A stretch of DNA of 64,000 bases from Rhizobium phaseoli (GCF_003985125.1 NZ_ML133583.1:1-64000), one strand, 5' to 3'. Positions 14,514 through 23,409 are shown, numbered from the stretch's first letter. Numbers and translations: made by a program. The notes: generated by a model from the letters alone, not told the origin.

Positions 14514-16391
14514 TTAATTTGCCGGCGCAAGCCGCGTGACCACGCCCATGTCGTCGCTTTCGCGCACCTGCTTCAGGTGTTCCTCGGCCTGTGTGGCCTC
14601 GCGCTGACGGTTCCACATGGAGGCATAGAGGCCGTTCCGTTCAAGCAGGGCCGCATGGGTTCCGCGCTCGACGATTTCACCGCTTTTCAGCACGATGATT
14701 TCGTCGGCGCCGATCACGGTCGAAAGCCGATGGGCGATGACTAGCGTCGTTCGGTTCTTCGAAACCACGTCGAGCGCCGTCTGGATTTCTCGTTCCGTCG
14801 TCGTGTCGAGCGCCGACGTCGCCTCGTCGAGGATCAGAATCGGCGGCGCTTTGAGGATGGTGCGGGCGATCGCCACCCGCTGCTTCTCGCCGCCCGAAAG
14901 CTTGAGGCCGCGCTCGCCGACTTTGGTTTCGAAACCTTCCGGCAGCATTTCGATGAAATGCGCGATCTGCGCCACCTCGGCGGCGGCAAAGACCTCGCCG
15001 TCGCTGGCCGATGTACGGCCATAGCGGATGTTGTAGGCGACGGTATCGTTGAAGAGCACGGTATCCTGCGGCACCATGCCGATCACCGAGCGCAGGCTCT
15101 TCTGCGTCACCGTGCGGATATCCTGGCCGTCGACCGTGATCGTGCCGCTCTGGATATCGTAGAAACGGTAGAGCAGGCGCGACAGAGTCGACTTGCCCGC
15201 CCCCGAGGGGCCGACCACGGCGACCGTCTTGCCGGCCGGCACGTCGAAGGAAATCCCCTTGAGGATCGGACGGGCCGGATCATAGGCGAAGTGCACATCC
15301 TTGAAGGAGATCGCGCCCTGGCCGCTCCTGAGTTCTGTTGCATCGGGCGCGTCCTTGACTTCGGCTTTCACCTCCAGGAGATCGAACATTTGCTCGATAT
15401 CGGTCAGCCCCTGGCGGATTTCGCGGTAGACGAAGCCGATGAAGTTGAGCGGCGCGGAAAGCTGCAGCAGCATCGAATTGACGAAGACGAAATCGCCGAC
15501 CGTCTGCTCGCCGCGCTGGACAGCCAGCGCCGACAGCACCAGCATGATCGTCGTGCCGATGCCGAAGATGACGCCCTGGCCGAAGTTCAGCCAGCCGAGC
15601 GAGGTCCAGACATCGGTCGCCGCCTTCTCGTAGCGCTCCATCGATTTGTCGAAGCGTTTGGCTTCCATCTCCTCATTGCCGAAATATTTGACGGTTTCGA
15701 AATTGAGGAGGGAGTCGATGGCTTTGGTATTGGCGTCGGTATCGCTGTCGTTCATCGACCGGCGGATGGCGATGCGCCAATCGGAGGCGCGGATCGTGAA
15801 CCAGATATAGGCCCAGACCGTCAAGGCGGTGACGGCGAGGTAGGAAAATCCGTAACCCCACCAGAAGATTGCCGCGGTCAGCAGGAATTCGATGACGGTC
15901 GGAACCGAATTGAGGATCGTGAAACGGACGATCGTCTCGATACCCTTGGTGCCGCGCTCGATGATGCGCGAGAGACCGCCGGTCTTGCGCTCCAGATGGA
16001 AGCGCAGCGACAGCTCGTGCATGTGCACGAAGGTCCTGTAGGCGAGCTGGCGCACCGCATGCTGCCCGACGCTGGCAAACAGCGCGTCGCGCAACTGGTT
16101 GAGGCCGAGCTGGATCAGCCGCGTGAGGTTATAGGCGATGACCAGCGCGATGGCGCCGGCAAGCAGCGGCGGAACCGTGCCGGCGAGGTCCATCCTGCCA
16201 TTCAGTGCATCGGTCGACCATTTGAAGAAATAGGGAACGAGCAGCAGAACGAACTTGGAGATCAGCAGATAGACCGAGGCCCAGACGACGCGCATCTTGA
16301 GGTCGGGCCGGCCGGCCGGCCACATATAGGGCCAGAGGTTGAGAAGCGTGCGCAGCAGGTGGGATTCCGAGACAGTCTTGCCGTTTGCCAT
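14514..16391 (-). CDS. Atm1/ABCB7-type ABC exporter (fused permease-ATPase)
   Basis: This 625-residue half-transporter has six transmembrane helices (about 36-320) followed by the ATPase domain, with Walker A GPSGAGKS (394-401), signature LSGGEKQ (498-504), Walker B ILILDEA (518-524) and the switch His554. Its sequence type is that of mitochondrial Atm1 and bacterial Atm1 homologues, which export glutathione-conjugated or Fe-S-related compounds and heavy-metal conjugates (known for the family). The start is ATG 16391 after ctggag; the frame is open much further upstream but that sequence has no protein character. It is transcribed alone. Confidence 0.92.
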   Translation of the reverse strand: MANGKTVSESHLLRTLLNLWPYMWPAGRPDLKMRVVWASVYLLISKFVLLLVPYFFKWSTDALNGRMDLAGTVPPLLAGAIALVIAYNLTRLIQLGLNQLRDALFASVGQHAVRQLAYRTFVHMHELSLRFHLERKTGGLSRIIERGTKGIETIVRFTILNSVPTVIEFLLTAAIFWWGYGFSYLAVTALTVWAYIWFTIRASDWRIAIRRSMNDSDTDANTKAIDSLLNFETVKYFGNEEMEAKRFDKSMERYEKAATDVWTSLGWLNFGQGVIFGIGTTIMLVLSALAVQRGEQTVGDFVFVNSMLLQLSAPLNFIGFVYREIRQGLTDIEQMFDLLEVKAEVKDAPDATELRSGQGAISFKDVHFAYDPARPILKGISFDVPAGKTVAVVGPSGAGKSTLSRLLYRFYDIQSGTITVDGQDIRTVTQKSLRSVIGMVPQDTVLFNDTVAYNIRYGRTSASDGEVFAAAEVAQIAHFIEMLPEGFETKVGERGLKLSGGEKQRVAIARTILKAPPILILDEATSALDTTTEREIQTALDVVSKNRTTLVIAHRLSTVIGADEIIVLKSGEIVERGTHAALLERNGLYASMWNRQREATQAEEHLKQVRESDDMGVVTRLAPAN

Positions 16392-16534
16392 GCGTGTCTC
16401 CAGTCCGGATGGGAGTTGCTGCCGTCGCGTGCGTCGATGCTGGCAAAGCGCGAGCGGGACGTGCTCGAAAGCGTTTCCCCTGTCACCGCCAGATAGGGTG
16501 CCGAGCGGATGAATACAACAAATGCGGGGCTCAG

Positions 16535-16571
16535 GAAAAGCCCGGGCCGGGCGGTTATCCCGCCCGGCCCG
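16535..16571 (-). terminator. Intrinsic terminator after the LysM gene
   Basis: On the minus strand a 12-bp perfect GC stem (cgggccgggcgg/ccgcccggcccg, arms 16560-16571 and 16543-16554) is followed by ggcttttcc. It lies 20 bp past the LysM stop and before the ABC gene. Confidence 0.8.
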
Positions 16572-16591
16572 ATCATGTTCTTCTGCTTTGT

Positions 16592-18610
16592 TTAAAGGTG
16601 CTGGCCGGAAAGGCGTTTGCGGTGCAGTTCCTCGGCATTCGGCAAGGCATCCTTCGGCAGGCCGAAGATCTGGCCGGGGCGGATGCGGTCGGGATCGGTG
16701 ATCTTGTCTTCGTTGGCGATGTAGATCGTCGTGTAGCGCACACCAAGGCCATAGGTCCGGCGCGAGATCTGCCACAACGTGTCGCCGCGGCGAATGATCA
16801 CCGCCGCATTGTTGGCCGTCAGCGGCGCCTGTTCGATGGTTTTCGGCTGGTTGCCGGCAGCGTCGTTGGTGGACGTCGCGGATGCAGGGGCCGCAGGCGC
16901 TGGTGCGCCGTTGAGTTCGGCAATGATCGCCCCCAGCCCGTCGAGACCAGCCCCGACGGATTTTGCATCCTTCGGCAGGCCCTGCAGCATCTTCAACGCG
17001 TTGGTCGCCTTCTCAGAGGCGGATCCGGATGCTTGCTTGAGGGTATCCGATGCGTCGGCGCCTGGGCGGAAGTCGGCGAGCGAGCGCAGTGCGAATTCCG
17101 TTGCCGAGCGCGCCGCTGCAAGCTGTTCGTCGCCGGGCAGCCTGCCGTCGGCAAAAAGCCCCTTCAGCAGGCCGAAGGCCTTGCCGGCCTCGGCCTTGCG
17201 CTTGCCGAGTTCGCCTTCGTCGAGCGGTACCATCGAAGAGGAGCCGTTCACGTCGGCAGGGCCGGCTTGCGCGGCGACCCTTACCTGGTCGCCAGCCGGA
17301 CGATTGAAGGTCACCGCGGCGCGCACGATCACCTTGCCGGCGGGATCGACGACATCGACGCGGATCTTGTGGTCGCCGACTGACAGTGCTGCAACGCCGT
17401 CAATAACGAAATGTCCGTCGGCACCCGCCGTGTCCTGGCCGACGAGGTTGTCGTCGGCATAACCGAGGACCTTGGCGTTGGCGCGCGCCGTGCCGGCGAT
17501 GAAGATCTTGTTGCCCTCGATCTCGACGGCGTTGACCATAACATCGGGTGCCGTGGCCTTGTCGGCTTCGGCCGGGCCGGGAACGGCCGGCGCCGCATTC
17601 GTGCCGCCGGGCAACCCAGGCGTCTGCAGAGCCAGCTCACCGGTCGCTGCAGCAGGAGCGGTTCCGTCGGCTGCTGCCTTGTCGGCAGACGGCGCCATCG
17701 GATCGGAGGCGTCGGCGACTTCGGTTCCGCCCGTTGGCGCCGTGATGATGCGGCTTGCGGTGCCGGGCTTGGAGACCATGGCGAGCAGATTGGCGCCATT
17801 GCCGTCCTCCGGCACGGAAACGGTTGCGACTTCTTCGGAACGCGTGGTCTTGCCATCCTTGCCCGTCACCTTCAGCACCAGTTGGTGGTCACCGGCCGGA
17901 AGCGGATTGTCGAGGACGGCGGCGAAATCGCCGCTCGGACCGATATCGGCCGTCGTCACCACCTTTTCGCCGTCGAGCACTTCAAGCTTGCCGTTCGGCT
18001 CGGCGGAACCGGCAATGACGGTCGATCCATCCGGCTCGACGCGCAGGACGTCGAAGGCCGGAAGCTTGGGACCGGCATTGGCCGCTGCAGCGGCCGGCTC
18101 GGGGGCGCCGGTCAGCGCTGCCTCGGCCTTGGCAATTGCCGCGCTCGCATCGGCGATGTTTTCGGGCAGCGACTGCACGATGGCCAGCGCCTTGGCGCCG
18201 CCTTCCTTGGCCTTCGTGGCAACGGCTTGCGTCGCGGGATCGATGCCCTCGGGAATGGTGAAGCCGGCAAGGGCGGTGAGCGCATTGATCGTCTTGGTCT
18301 TGGCGGCGGTGAAGACATCGATGGCCGGGCCTTTGCCATCGGCAAACAGCGCCTTGAGCTCGCCGAGCGCGAGGCCGGCATCGGCCGAAAGACGGCTGAC
18401 CTGGGCGGCGACCGCAGTCGGATCGGCGGAGGAGCGTGATGTCTTTGACGCCTCGTTAACCGTGTTCTTGAGCTCCGTGCTCGCCTGGTTGATAGCGTCG
18501 CCGACCTTGGTCGCATCGCCGCCGATGCGCGGCATGACAAAGAATACCATCAGTAGGATTGCGGATACGAGCACTGCAAGGGCCAGCAAGCCGGCACGGT
18601 TCTTCATCAT
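16592..18610 (-). CDS. LysM domain protein with mirrored internal repeats
   Basis: This 672-residue protein has one N-terminal transmembrane anchor (7-29), so most of it faces the periplasm. A helical module A (about 72-172) and an Ig-like module B (about 186-266) are followed by an Ala/Pro-rich linker, then B' (about 355-437), A' (about 473-572) and a C-terminal LysM domain (605-653, GDTLWQIS). A and A' share LFADG and LPEN/LPKD-type landmarks; B and B' share I-A-G-T/S-A and GDH motifs. LysM binds peptidoglycan, so a wall-linked scaffold is likely. ATG 18610 follows gggag; ATG 18607 is also possible. Confidence 0.88.
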   Translation of the reverse strand: MMKNRAGLLALAVLVSAILLMVFFVMPRIGGDATKVGDAINQASTELKNTVNEASKTSRSSADPTAVAAQVSRLSADAGLALGELKALFADGKGPAIDVFTAAKTKTINALTALAGFTIPEGIDPATQAVATKAKEGGAKALAIVQSLPENIADASAAIAKAEAALTGAPEPAAAAANAGPKLPAFDVLRVEPDGSTVIAGSAEPNGKLEVLDGEKVVTTADIGPSGDFAAVLDNPLPAGDHQLVLKVTGKDGKTTRSEEVATVSVPEDGNGANLLAMVSKPGTASRIITAPTGGTEVADASDPMAPSADKAAADGTAPAAATGELALQTPGLPGGTNAAPAVPGPAEADKATAPDVMVNAVEIEGNKIFIAGTARANAKVLGYADDNLVGQDTAGADGHFVIDGVAALSVGDHKIRVDVVDPAGKVIVRAAVTFNRPAGDQVRVAAQAGPADVNGSSSMVPLDEGELGKRKAEAGKAFGLLKGLFADGRLPGDEQLAAARSATEFALRSLADFRPGADASDTLKQASGSASEKATNALKMLQGLPKDAKSVGAGLDGLGAIIAELNGAPAPAAPASATSTNDAAGNQPKTIEQAPLTANNAAVIIRRGDTLWQISRRTYGLGVRYTTIYIANEDKITDPDRIRPGQIFGLPKDALPNAEELHRKRLSGQHL

Positions 18611-18765
18611 TATGTCTCCCAAGGCGGCAAATTGCCGTAGTACCGAAAATTGCTAGCGATTCCCGTTGCTTTTCACAAGCATTCAAAGCAATTAGGCAAG
18701 CTAGGCATGCTGCTTTTCAGTCAATTTTCTTGACTGCATTGAAATGGAATAGTTGTTTCGCCTCC

Positions 18766-19389
18766 ATGACCGAACAATCTGTATCGATTCGATCCATCTG
18801 CGTTTACTGCGGCTCAAGGCCGGGACGCGATCCCTCTCACATGGCGGCCGGGCGTGCTCTCGGACGAGAGATCGCCGAATACGGCCTGCGCCTCGTCTAT
18901 GGCGGGGGTACCAAAGGCATCATGGGCGCGGTTGCAAGCGGGGTGCTTTCAGGCGGCGGTCAGGTCACGGGCATCATCCCGGAGTTCCTGATCGATATGG
19001 AAGCGACTCGCCATTCGCTCGGTCAGCTCAACGAACTCATTGTAACCCCTGACATGCATGCGCGCAAACATACGATGTTCGAGCGCTCCGATGCCTTCGT
19101 CGCGCTGCCGGGCGGCATCGGCACGCTGGAGGAGATCGTCGAGATCATGACCTGGGCCCAGCTCGGCCGCCATGAGAAGCCGATGGTCTTTGCCAACATC
19201 AACGGTTTCTGGGATCCGATGATGGAACTGCTGCGCCATATGACCGAAGAAGGTTTCCTGCACACAGCCCACCGGGTGCAGCCGCTCATCGTCGACGACG
19301 TTTCCGGCATCATTCCGGCGATCATGGCCCAGGCGGCCCAGCTCGCCGCCGATCGCGACGGCGAGGACGAGGTAATCTCGAAGATGTAG
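18766..19389 (+). CDS. LOG family protein (nucleotide 5'-monophosphate phosphoribohydrolase-like)
   Basis: This 207-residue protein has the two LOG motifs: GGGTKGIMG, and PGGIGTLEE with the catalytic Glu. Plant LOG and bacterial LOG-like proteins cleave cytokinin riboside 5'-monophosphates or AMP-like nucleotides to free base plus ribose phosphate. Bacterial members were once called lysine decarboxylases by mistake. In a Rhizobium a cytokinin-related role is possible but not shown. The frame is open upstream to 18559, where it meets the divergent LysM gene; MTEQS at 18766 is the conventional start. Confidence 0.88.
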   Translation: MTEQSVSIRSICVYCGSRPGRDPSHMAAGRALGREIAEYGLRLVYGGGTKGIMGAVASGVLSGGGQVTGIIPEFLIDMEATRHSLGQLNELIVTPDMHARKHTMFERSDAFVALPGGIGTLEEIVEIMTWAQLGRHEKPMVFANINGFWDPMMELLRHMTEEGFLHTAHRVQPLIVDDVSGIIPAIMAQAAQLAADRDGEDEVISKM

Positions 19390-19432
19390 GTGGGCAAGAG
19401 CCCTGGATTGCCCAGCCTTGTGGCCGGCATAT

Positions 19433-20368
19433 TCAGCTGTAGGCCGAAACAAGCCGGGTCACCTGAGATCGCATCCATTGATTGGCGGGATCATTGTCAC
19501 TTGCCGCCGACCAGACCATCGATATCGGGCTCACCGTTAAGTCAAGGGGAACCTCGGCGGTCGCCAAGCCGAAAAGGCCGGCATACCGCTTCACGATCCT
19601 GGTCGGCAGGGTCGCGATCAGGGGCGCTTCCAGGACGGCGGTAAGCACGGTCAGGAATTCCGGCGCTGCCACCGACACGTCCAGTCGCACGTTGATCCGC
19701 TTCAACGCGTCATCGATGCAGCCTTCGATGGCGTCCTTCTGGGAAACGAGTGCATGCCTCAGCCCGACATAGCTGTCCCGGTCCAAAGTTTCGGGAAGAT
19801 CGAGAAGCTCAGGATTGTAGCAACACATTAGCGATTGCTCGAACAGCAGGGTCCGCCGGTGTCTGTTGTTGCCGTCATCGTAGCAACCGACGCCGAGGTC
19901 GATGACATTGTCGTCCAGAAGCTTGTGGACCAGCTCCGGGTCGACCGCTCGCGCAAGCACTTTAATACCGGGGGCTGTCTCGTTCAACATAGCGGCGAGG
20001 CGCGGCACGAGCAGCACCTCAAGCTCGCTGGAAAAGCCGATGCGGAATATCTGCTCGGCCTGATCGGGCTCGAAGATTGCCGGCGTTACGATCGCCTGCT
20101 GCGTGCGGCTGAGTATCTGCTCTACGGCTTCGGCGAAACACAGCGCCCGATGAGTCGGCTGCATGACCTGGCCGACACGCACAAACAGCTCATCTTGCAG
20201 CAATGTCCGGAGAGTGCCGAGATTGTGGCTCATCGCGGGCTGCTGGATTTTCAGGCGAACAGCAGCTTTCGTCACGCTCCGCTCCTTCATGAGCGCATCG
20301 AACGCGACCAGCAGATTGAGGTCGAAAGACCACAAATTGAAATGATCAATGGAGACAATTTCATTCAT
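19433..20368 (-). CDS. LysR-type transcriptional regulator
   Basis: This 311-residue protein has a winged helix-turn-helix near the N-terminus (about residues 18-75, DLNLLVAFDALMKERSVTKA) and a substrate-binding domain after about residue 100, as in LysR regulators. It diverges from the metallo-beta-lactamase-fold gene at 20456, with 87 bp between them, the usual arrangement for a regulator of the facing operon. ATG 20368 begins MNEIVSIDHFNLWSFDLNLL; the open frame extends to 20527 through the divergent promoter, so the shorter start is preferred. The ligand is unknown. Confidence 0.92.
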   Translation of the reverse strand: MNEIVSIDHFNLWSFDLNLLVAFDALMKERSVTKAAVRLKIQQPAMSHNLGTLRTLLQDELFVRVGQVMQPTHRALCFAEAVEQILSRTQQAIVTPAIFEPDQAEQIFRIGFSSELEVLLVPRLAAMLNETAPGIKVLARAVDPELVHKLLDDNVIDLGVGCYDDGNNRHRRTLLFEQSLMCCYNPELLDLPETLDRDSYVGLRHALVSQKDAIEGCIDDALKRINVRLDVSVAAPEFLTVLTAVLEAPLIATLPTRIVKRYAGLFGLATAEVPLDLTVSPISMVWSAASDNDPANQWMRSQVTRLVSAYS

Positions 20369-20412
20369 CGATTTGATCGTTGCATGAATCCTTCTTACTG
20401 TCCATAGCCATC

Positions 20413-20426
20413 GGACAGCGCTGTCC
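20413..20426. promoter_or_regulatory. Perfect 14-bp palindrome between divergent genes, candidate operator
   Basis: ggacagcgctgtcc is a perfect palindrome in the 87-bp gap between the LysR gene and the hydrolase gene. It sits 30 bp upstream of the hydrolase start. A LysR site (T-N11-A with dyad symmetry) would be expected in this gap, but whether this palindrome is that site is inference. Confidence 0.4.
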
Positions 20427-20455
20427 CGGTTCCAGTTCAACTCGAAAGGAATTCC

Positions 20456-21349
20456 ATGAGCGATCTTGGAAAGGAATATCGTATTGCCGGCGTGACAGTG
20501 AGAAAGGTGCAGGAGCAGTACCTTCACGACGTTCCGCCCTCATTCCTCTACCCGACTGCCGGATCTGAGGAGATCAAGGCGGTCGAGCCGCGGCTTTCCG
20601 CCGTCGATATGGAAGAGGGCCGCGATGCCCTTGTAGTGAGCATTCATAGCTGGCTTGTCATCACGCCCGACCACGTCATCCTCATCGACACGGGCTCGGG
20701 GAACGACAAGGAGAGACCGCGCAATTCCGGCTTCCATCGTCAGACCATTCCGTTTCTCGATAGGCTGCGTCAAGCGGGTGTCGAGCCCGAAGATGTCGAC
20801 TTCGTCATCAATACCCATCTCCACGTCGATCATTCCGGCTGGAATACCGTGCTTCAGGACGGACGATGGATCCCGACTTTCAAAAACGCCCGCTACGCCT
20901 TCCCACGCGCCGAGCAGGAATATTACGCGTCGACGGCGAGTCACAACGACGTCAACATTCCCAGCCTCGGCGTCTATGAAGACAGCGTAAGGCCGGTGAT
21001 CGAGGCGGGGCTTGCCGATTTCATCGACAGCGCAGGCGGTCCTTTCCTCGATCGATTCATCTTCTTGCCGACGCCTGGGCACAGCATCGGCCATATGTCC
21101 GTTATGCTGGAGGCGGACAATGAAGCGGCAATCTTCGCCGGCGATGTCATGCACCATCCGATCCAGGTGGAACGGCCCGACCTCAACACGGTCTTCTGCG
21201 AATTCCTGGATCAGGCTGCCCAGTCCAGACAGCGCGTCCTCGAACTCGCAGCTGATAATCGCGCCATGTACTTCTCCACGCATTTCCCCGGTTCGTCTGC
21301 TGGTTATGTCACCCGCGACGGCGAAAAATTCAGGTGGTCCTATGTCTAA
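20456..21349 (+). CDS. Metallo-beta-lactamase-fold hydrolase (lactonase-like)
   Basis: This 297-residue protein has the zinc motif THLHVDHSG (HxHxDH), the downstream His in TPGHSIGH, Asp in FAGDVMHH and His in STHFPGS, all the ligands of a dinuclear metallo-beta-lactamase-fold enzyme. The overall pattern resembles lactone-hydrolysing members, such as AHL or gamma-lactone lactonases, but the substrate is not determined by sequence. aaggaattcc precedes the ATG. Its stop lies 8 bp inside the next gene, so the pair is translationally coupled. There is no signal peptide. Confidence 0.88.
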   Translation: MSDLGKEYRIAGVTVRKVQEQYLHDVPPSFLYPTAGSEEIKAVEPRLSAVDMEEGRDALVVSIHSWLVITPDHVILIDTGSGNDKERPRNSGFHRQTIPFLDRLRQAGVEPEDVDFVINTHLHVDHSGWNTVLQDGRWIPTFKNARYAFPRAEQEYYASTASHNDVNIPSLGVYEDSVRPVIEAGLADFIDSAGGPFLDRFIFLPTPGHSIGHMSVMLEADNEAAIFAGDVMHHPIQVERPDLNTVFCEFLDQAAQSRQRVLELAADNRAMYFSTHFPGSSAGYVTRDGEKFRWSYV

Positions 21350-22349
21350 CAACGAGCTCGGATCGTCAGCTTTTGACGCCAGTCAGATCGTATTCGACGA
21401 GCATTACGTCGACAGCGGAACCGAGGGCATCAAGCTCTATCTGCGCAATAAGCGAAGGAAGGACCACAAAGTCTTTCTTGCGGAGAAAACAATCGTGATG
21501 GTGCATGGAGCGACCTTCTCGTCCGGAAGTCTTTACGACGTTCCCTTCAATGGAATGTCCTTCATCGACTTCCTCGCGCATCATGGATTCGACGTCTTTG
21601 CCGTCGATGTCCGGGGCTACGGAAAATCGACCCGTCCACCGGAAATGCAGGCGCAGCCCGATCTCAACCCGCCCCTTGTTTCCACCGACACGGGCGTCAC
21701 CGACTTCGCAACGGCTGTCGAGTTCGTGCTTCGACTTCGGGGCCTGAAGGCTGTCAACGTGTTCGCAATGTCGTGGGGCGGTACCGTAGCCGGCGCATAT
21801 GCTGCTCGCAACGCCGACAAGGTCGTCAAGCTCGCGCTGCTCGCGCCACAATGGCTGAGTGACGTTCCCATTCCCATCGACCAGGGCGGTTCCCTCGGCT
21901 CCTACAGGCTTGTTCCAGTCAAAGCGGCCCTGGCGCGTTGGCTGGGCACCGCACCTGAATACGCGCGTGAACGTCTTGTGCCCGAGGGCTGGTTCGATCT
22001 CTGGTCGGAATTGACCCTCTCGGAGGAGACGTCGCAAGATGATAGGGAGCAAGGAAAACTTCGCGCCACCAACGGGCCGATCCAAGACATCCGCACCTAC
22101 TGGAGAGCTGGAACCCCATATTATCAACCGAGCGAGATTCGCGCTCCGGTGCTGCTGTTGCACGGGGAATGGGACATCGACGTTCCGCTTGATCTGGCGC
22201 GGGCCTATTTCGAGCAGCTGACCGGCGCCTCCTACAGGCGATGGGTGGAAATCGGGGAGGCGACACATCTGGCCCTCATGGAGAGCCACCGCATGCAGGC
22301 CTATGCCGAGGTCGTCCGCTTCTTCGATGAAGCTTTCAAACCGGAATAG
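21342..22349 (+). CDS. Alpha/beta hydrolase
   Basis: This 335-residue alpha/beta-hydrolase-fold protein has the oxyanion-hole segment MVHGATFSSG, a nucleophile elbow reading AMSWGG (the usual GxSxG has Ala in the first position), an acidic triad member in HGEWDIDVP and a catalytic His in GEATHLALME. It overlaps the upstream hydrolase by 8 bp; the frame is open further upstream, but MSNNE at 21342 is the only plausible start. Esters or lactones opened by the upstream enzyme could be its substrates (inference). There is no signal peptide. Confidence 0.87.
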   Translation: MSNNELGSSAFDASQIVFDEHYVDSGTEGIKLYLRNKRRKDHKVFLAEKTIVMVHGATFSSGSLYDVPFNGMSFIDFLAHHGFDVFAVDVRGYGKSTRPPEMQAQPDLNPPLVSTDTGVTDFATAVEFVLRLRGLKAVNVFAMSWGGTVAGAYAARNADKVVKLALLAPQWLSDVPIPIDQGGSLGSYRLVPVKAALARWLGTAPEYARERLVPEGWFDLWSELTLSEETSQDDREQGKLRATNGPIQDIRTYWRAGTPYYQPSEIRAPVLLLHGEWDIDVPLDLARAYFEQLTGASYRRWVEIGEATHLALMESHRMQAYAEVVRFFDEAFKPE

Positions 22350-22443
22350 AGTCTGAACGATCAGGCTCCGGCATCGAACCCGGAGTCTGCTTCCTCCATC
22401 AAGCCGGCCGCGCGTTCACCCGGCCATCGAGCCATTCGTTTCC

Positions 22444-23376
22444 ATGACAATTCTGATAACCGCCATCCTGGATGCCGGGCGAAGTGCCGTCGACATCGCG
22501 ATATTCACCTTTCTGCCTCTCATGATCGTGACATTTTCGCTGATGCGCTACCTCGAGAGCGTGAGCGCGTTGCGATCAATCGCCGGCAAGGTAAACCCGC
22601 TGTTCAGACCTTTCGGTCTGGACGGTTTTGGGGTTTTGGCAATCATCCAGCTCAGCCTCGTGAGTTCGGCTGCCCCGGTCGCTGCCCTGACGCTGATGGC
22701 GCATAAAAGAACGTCGGAGAAATTTATGGCCGCGGCCTTTGCCGCGGTACTTGCGGCGGCGCCGGCGAATGCCAGTTTTCCGCTCGCAAGCCTCGGTGTC
22801 GATCCGGGCTCGATCATAATGAACGGCATTTGCGGGGCGCTCGCTGCGTCCACTCTCGCCGGTTGGATCGTCGGCCGCCGTTCCTTGCCTGGAAAGATCT
22901 GTTCCTGCGACAGGACGGATGACCACGACGTCGTCAGGCGCGATCTGCTGGCCGCGATCAATCGCGGTGGCGCAGATGCCATTGGCGTCATTGCTGCGAT
23001 CCTGCCGGTGCTCGTGATCTCACTTGCCCTGGTAAGGCTGACCCAAAATACAGGCGCACTTTCGGCTTTCACGTCCGTTGCGCAGCCATTGCTTCAGCTG
23101 CTAGGCGCCTCGCAGCAGGATGTGCTGTTCTTCCTCACAAAGTGCCTGGCAGGATCGAGCGCAACGGTCACGCTGTTACTCGACGCCCACAAGGAACTGA
23201 GTCTTACGCCAGAGAAAATCATTCACGGATCCGCATTTCTGCTAAACCCTCTTGACCTTCCTGGCCTCTCCATTCTTATCGCTTCGGTGCCGGCGCTCCG
23301 CTCGGTTGCGGGCGTCGCAGTCTTCAGCGCATTGGCCGGAATCCTCTTCCGCACAGCGCTGCTATCCTGGCTTTGA
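22444..23376 (+). CDS. Gate (nucleoside-recognition) domain membrane protein
   Basis: This 310-residue, multi-helix inner-membrane protein resembles proteins with the Gate/nucleoside-recognition domain (SpmA/SpmB, NupC-gate type). The two halves look like diverged copies. One is FLPLMIVTFSLMRYLESVSAL with VSSAAPVAALTLM, the other ILPVLVISLALVRLTQNTGAL with AGSSATVTLLLDA, so the protein is an internally duplicated fusion. A short cytosolic loop with CSCDRTDD separates them. It starts 94 bp after the alpha/beta hydrolase on the same strand and probably imports or exports the cluster's substrate (inference). Confidence 0.8.
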   Translation: MTILITAILDAGRSAVDIAIFTFLPLMIVTFSLMRYLESVSALRSIAGKVNPLFRPFGLDGFGVLAIIQLSLVSSAAPVAALTLMAHKRTSEKFMAAAFAAVLAAAPANASFPLASLGVDPGSIIMNGICGALAASTLAGWIVGRRSLPGKICSCDRTDDHDVVRRDLLAAINRGGADAIGVIAAILPVLVISLALVRLTQNTGALSAFTSVAQPLLQLLGASQQDVLFFLTKCLAGSSATVTLLLDAHKELSLTPEKIIHGSAFLLNPLDLPGLSILIASVPALRSVAGVAVFSALAGILFRTALLSWL

Positions 23377-23409
23377 GCCAAGTCGGTCGGGTTGCGACGA
23401 GCGCAACGG

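Noticed and set aside
14958..16496. A 512-codon plus-strand frame opposite the ABC exporter
   Set aside because: Antisense shadow; the ABC protein has all nucleotide-binding motifs.
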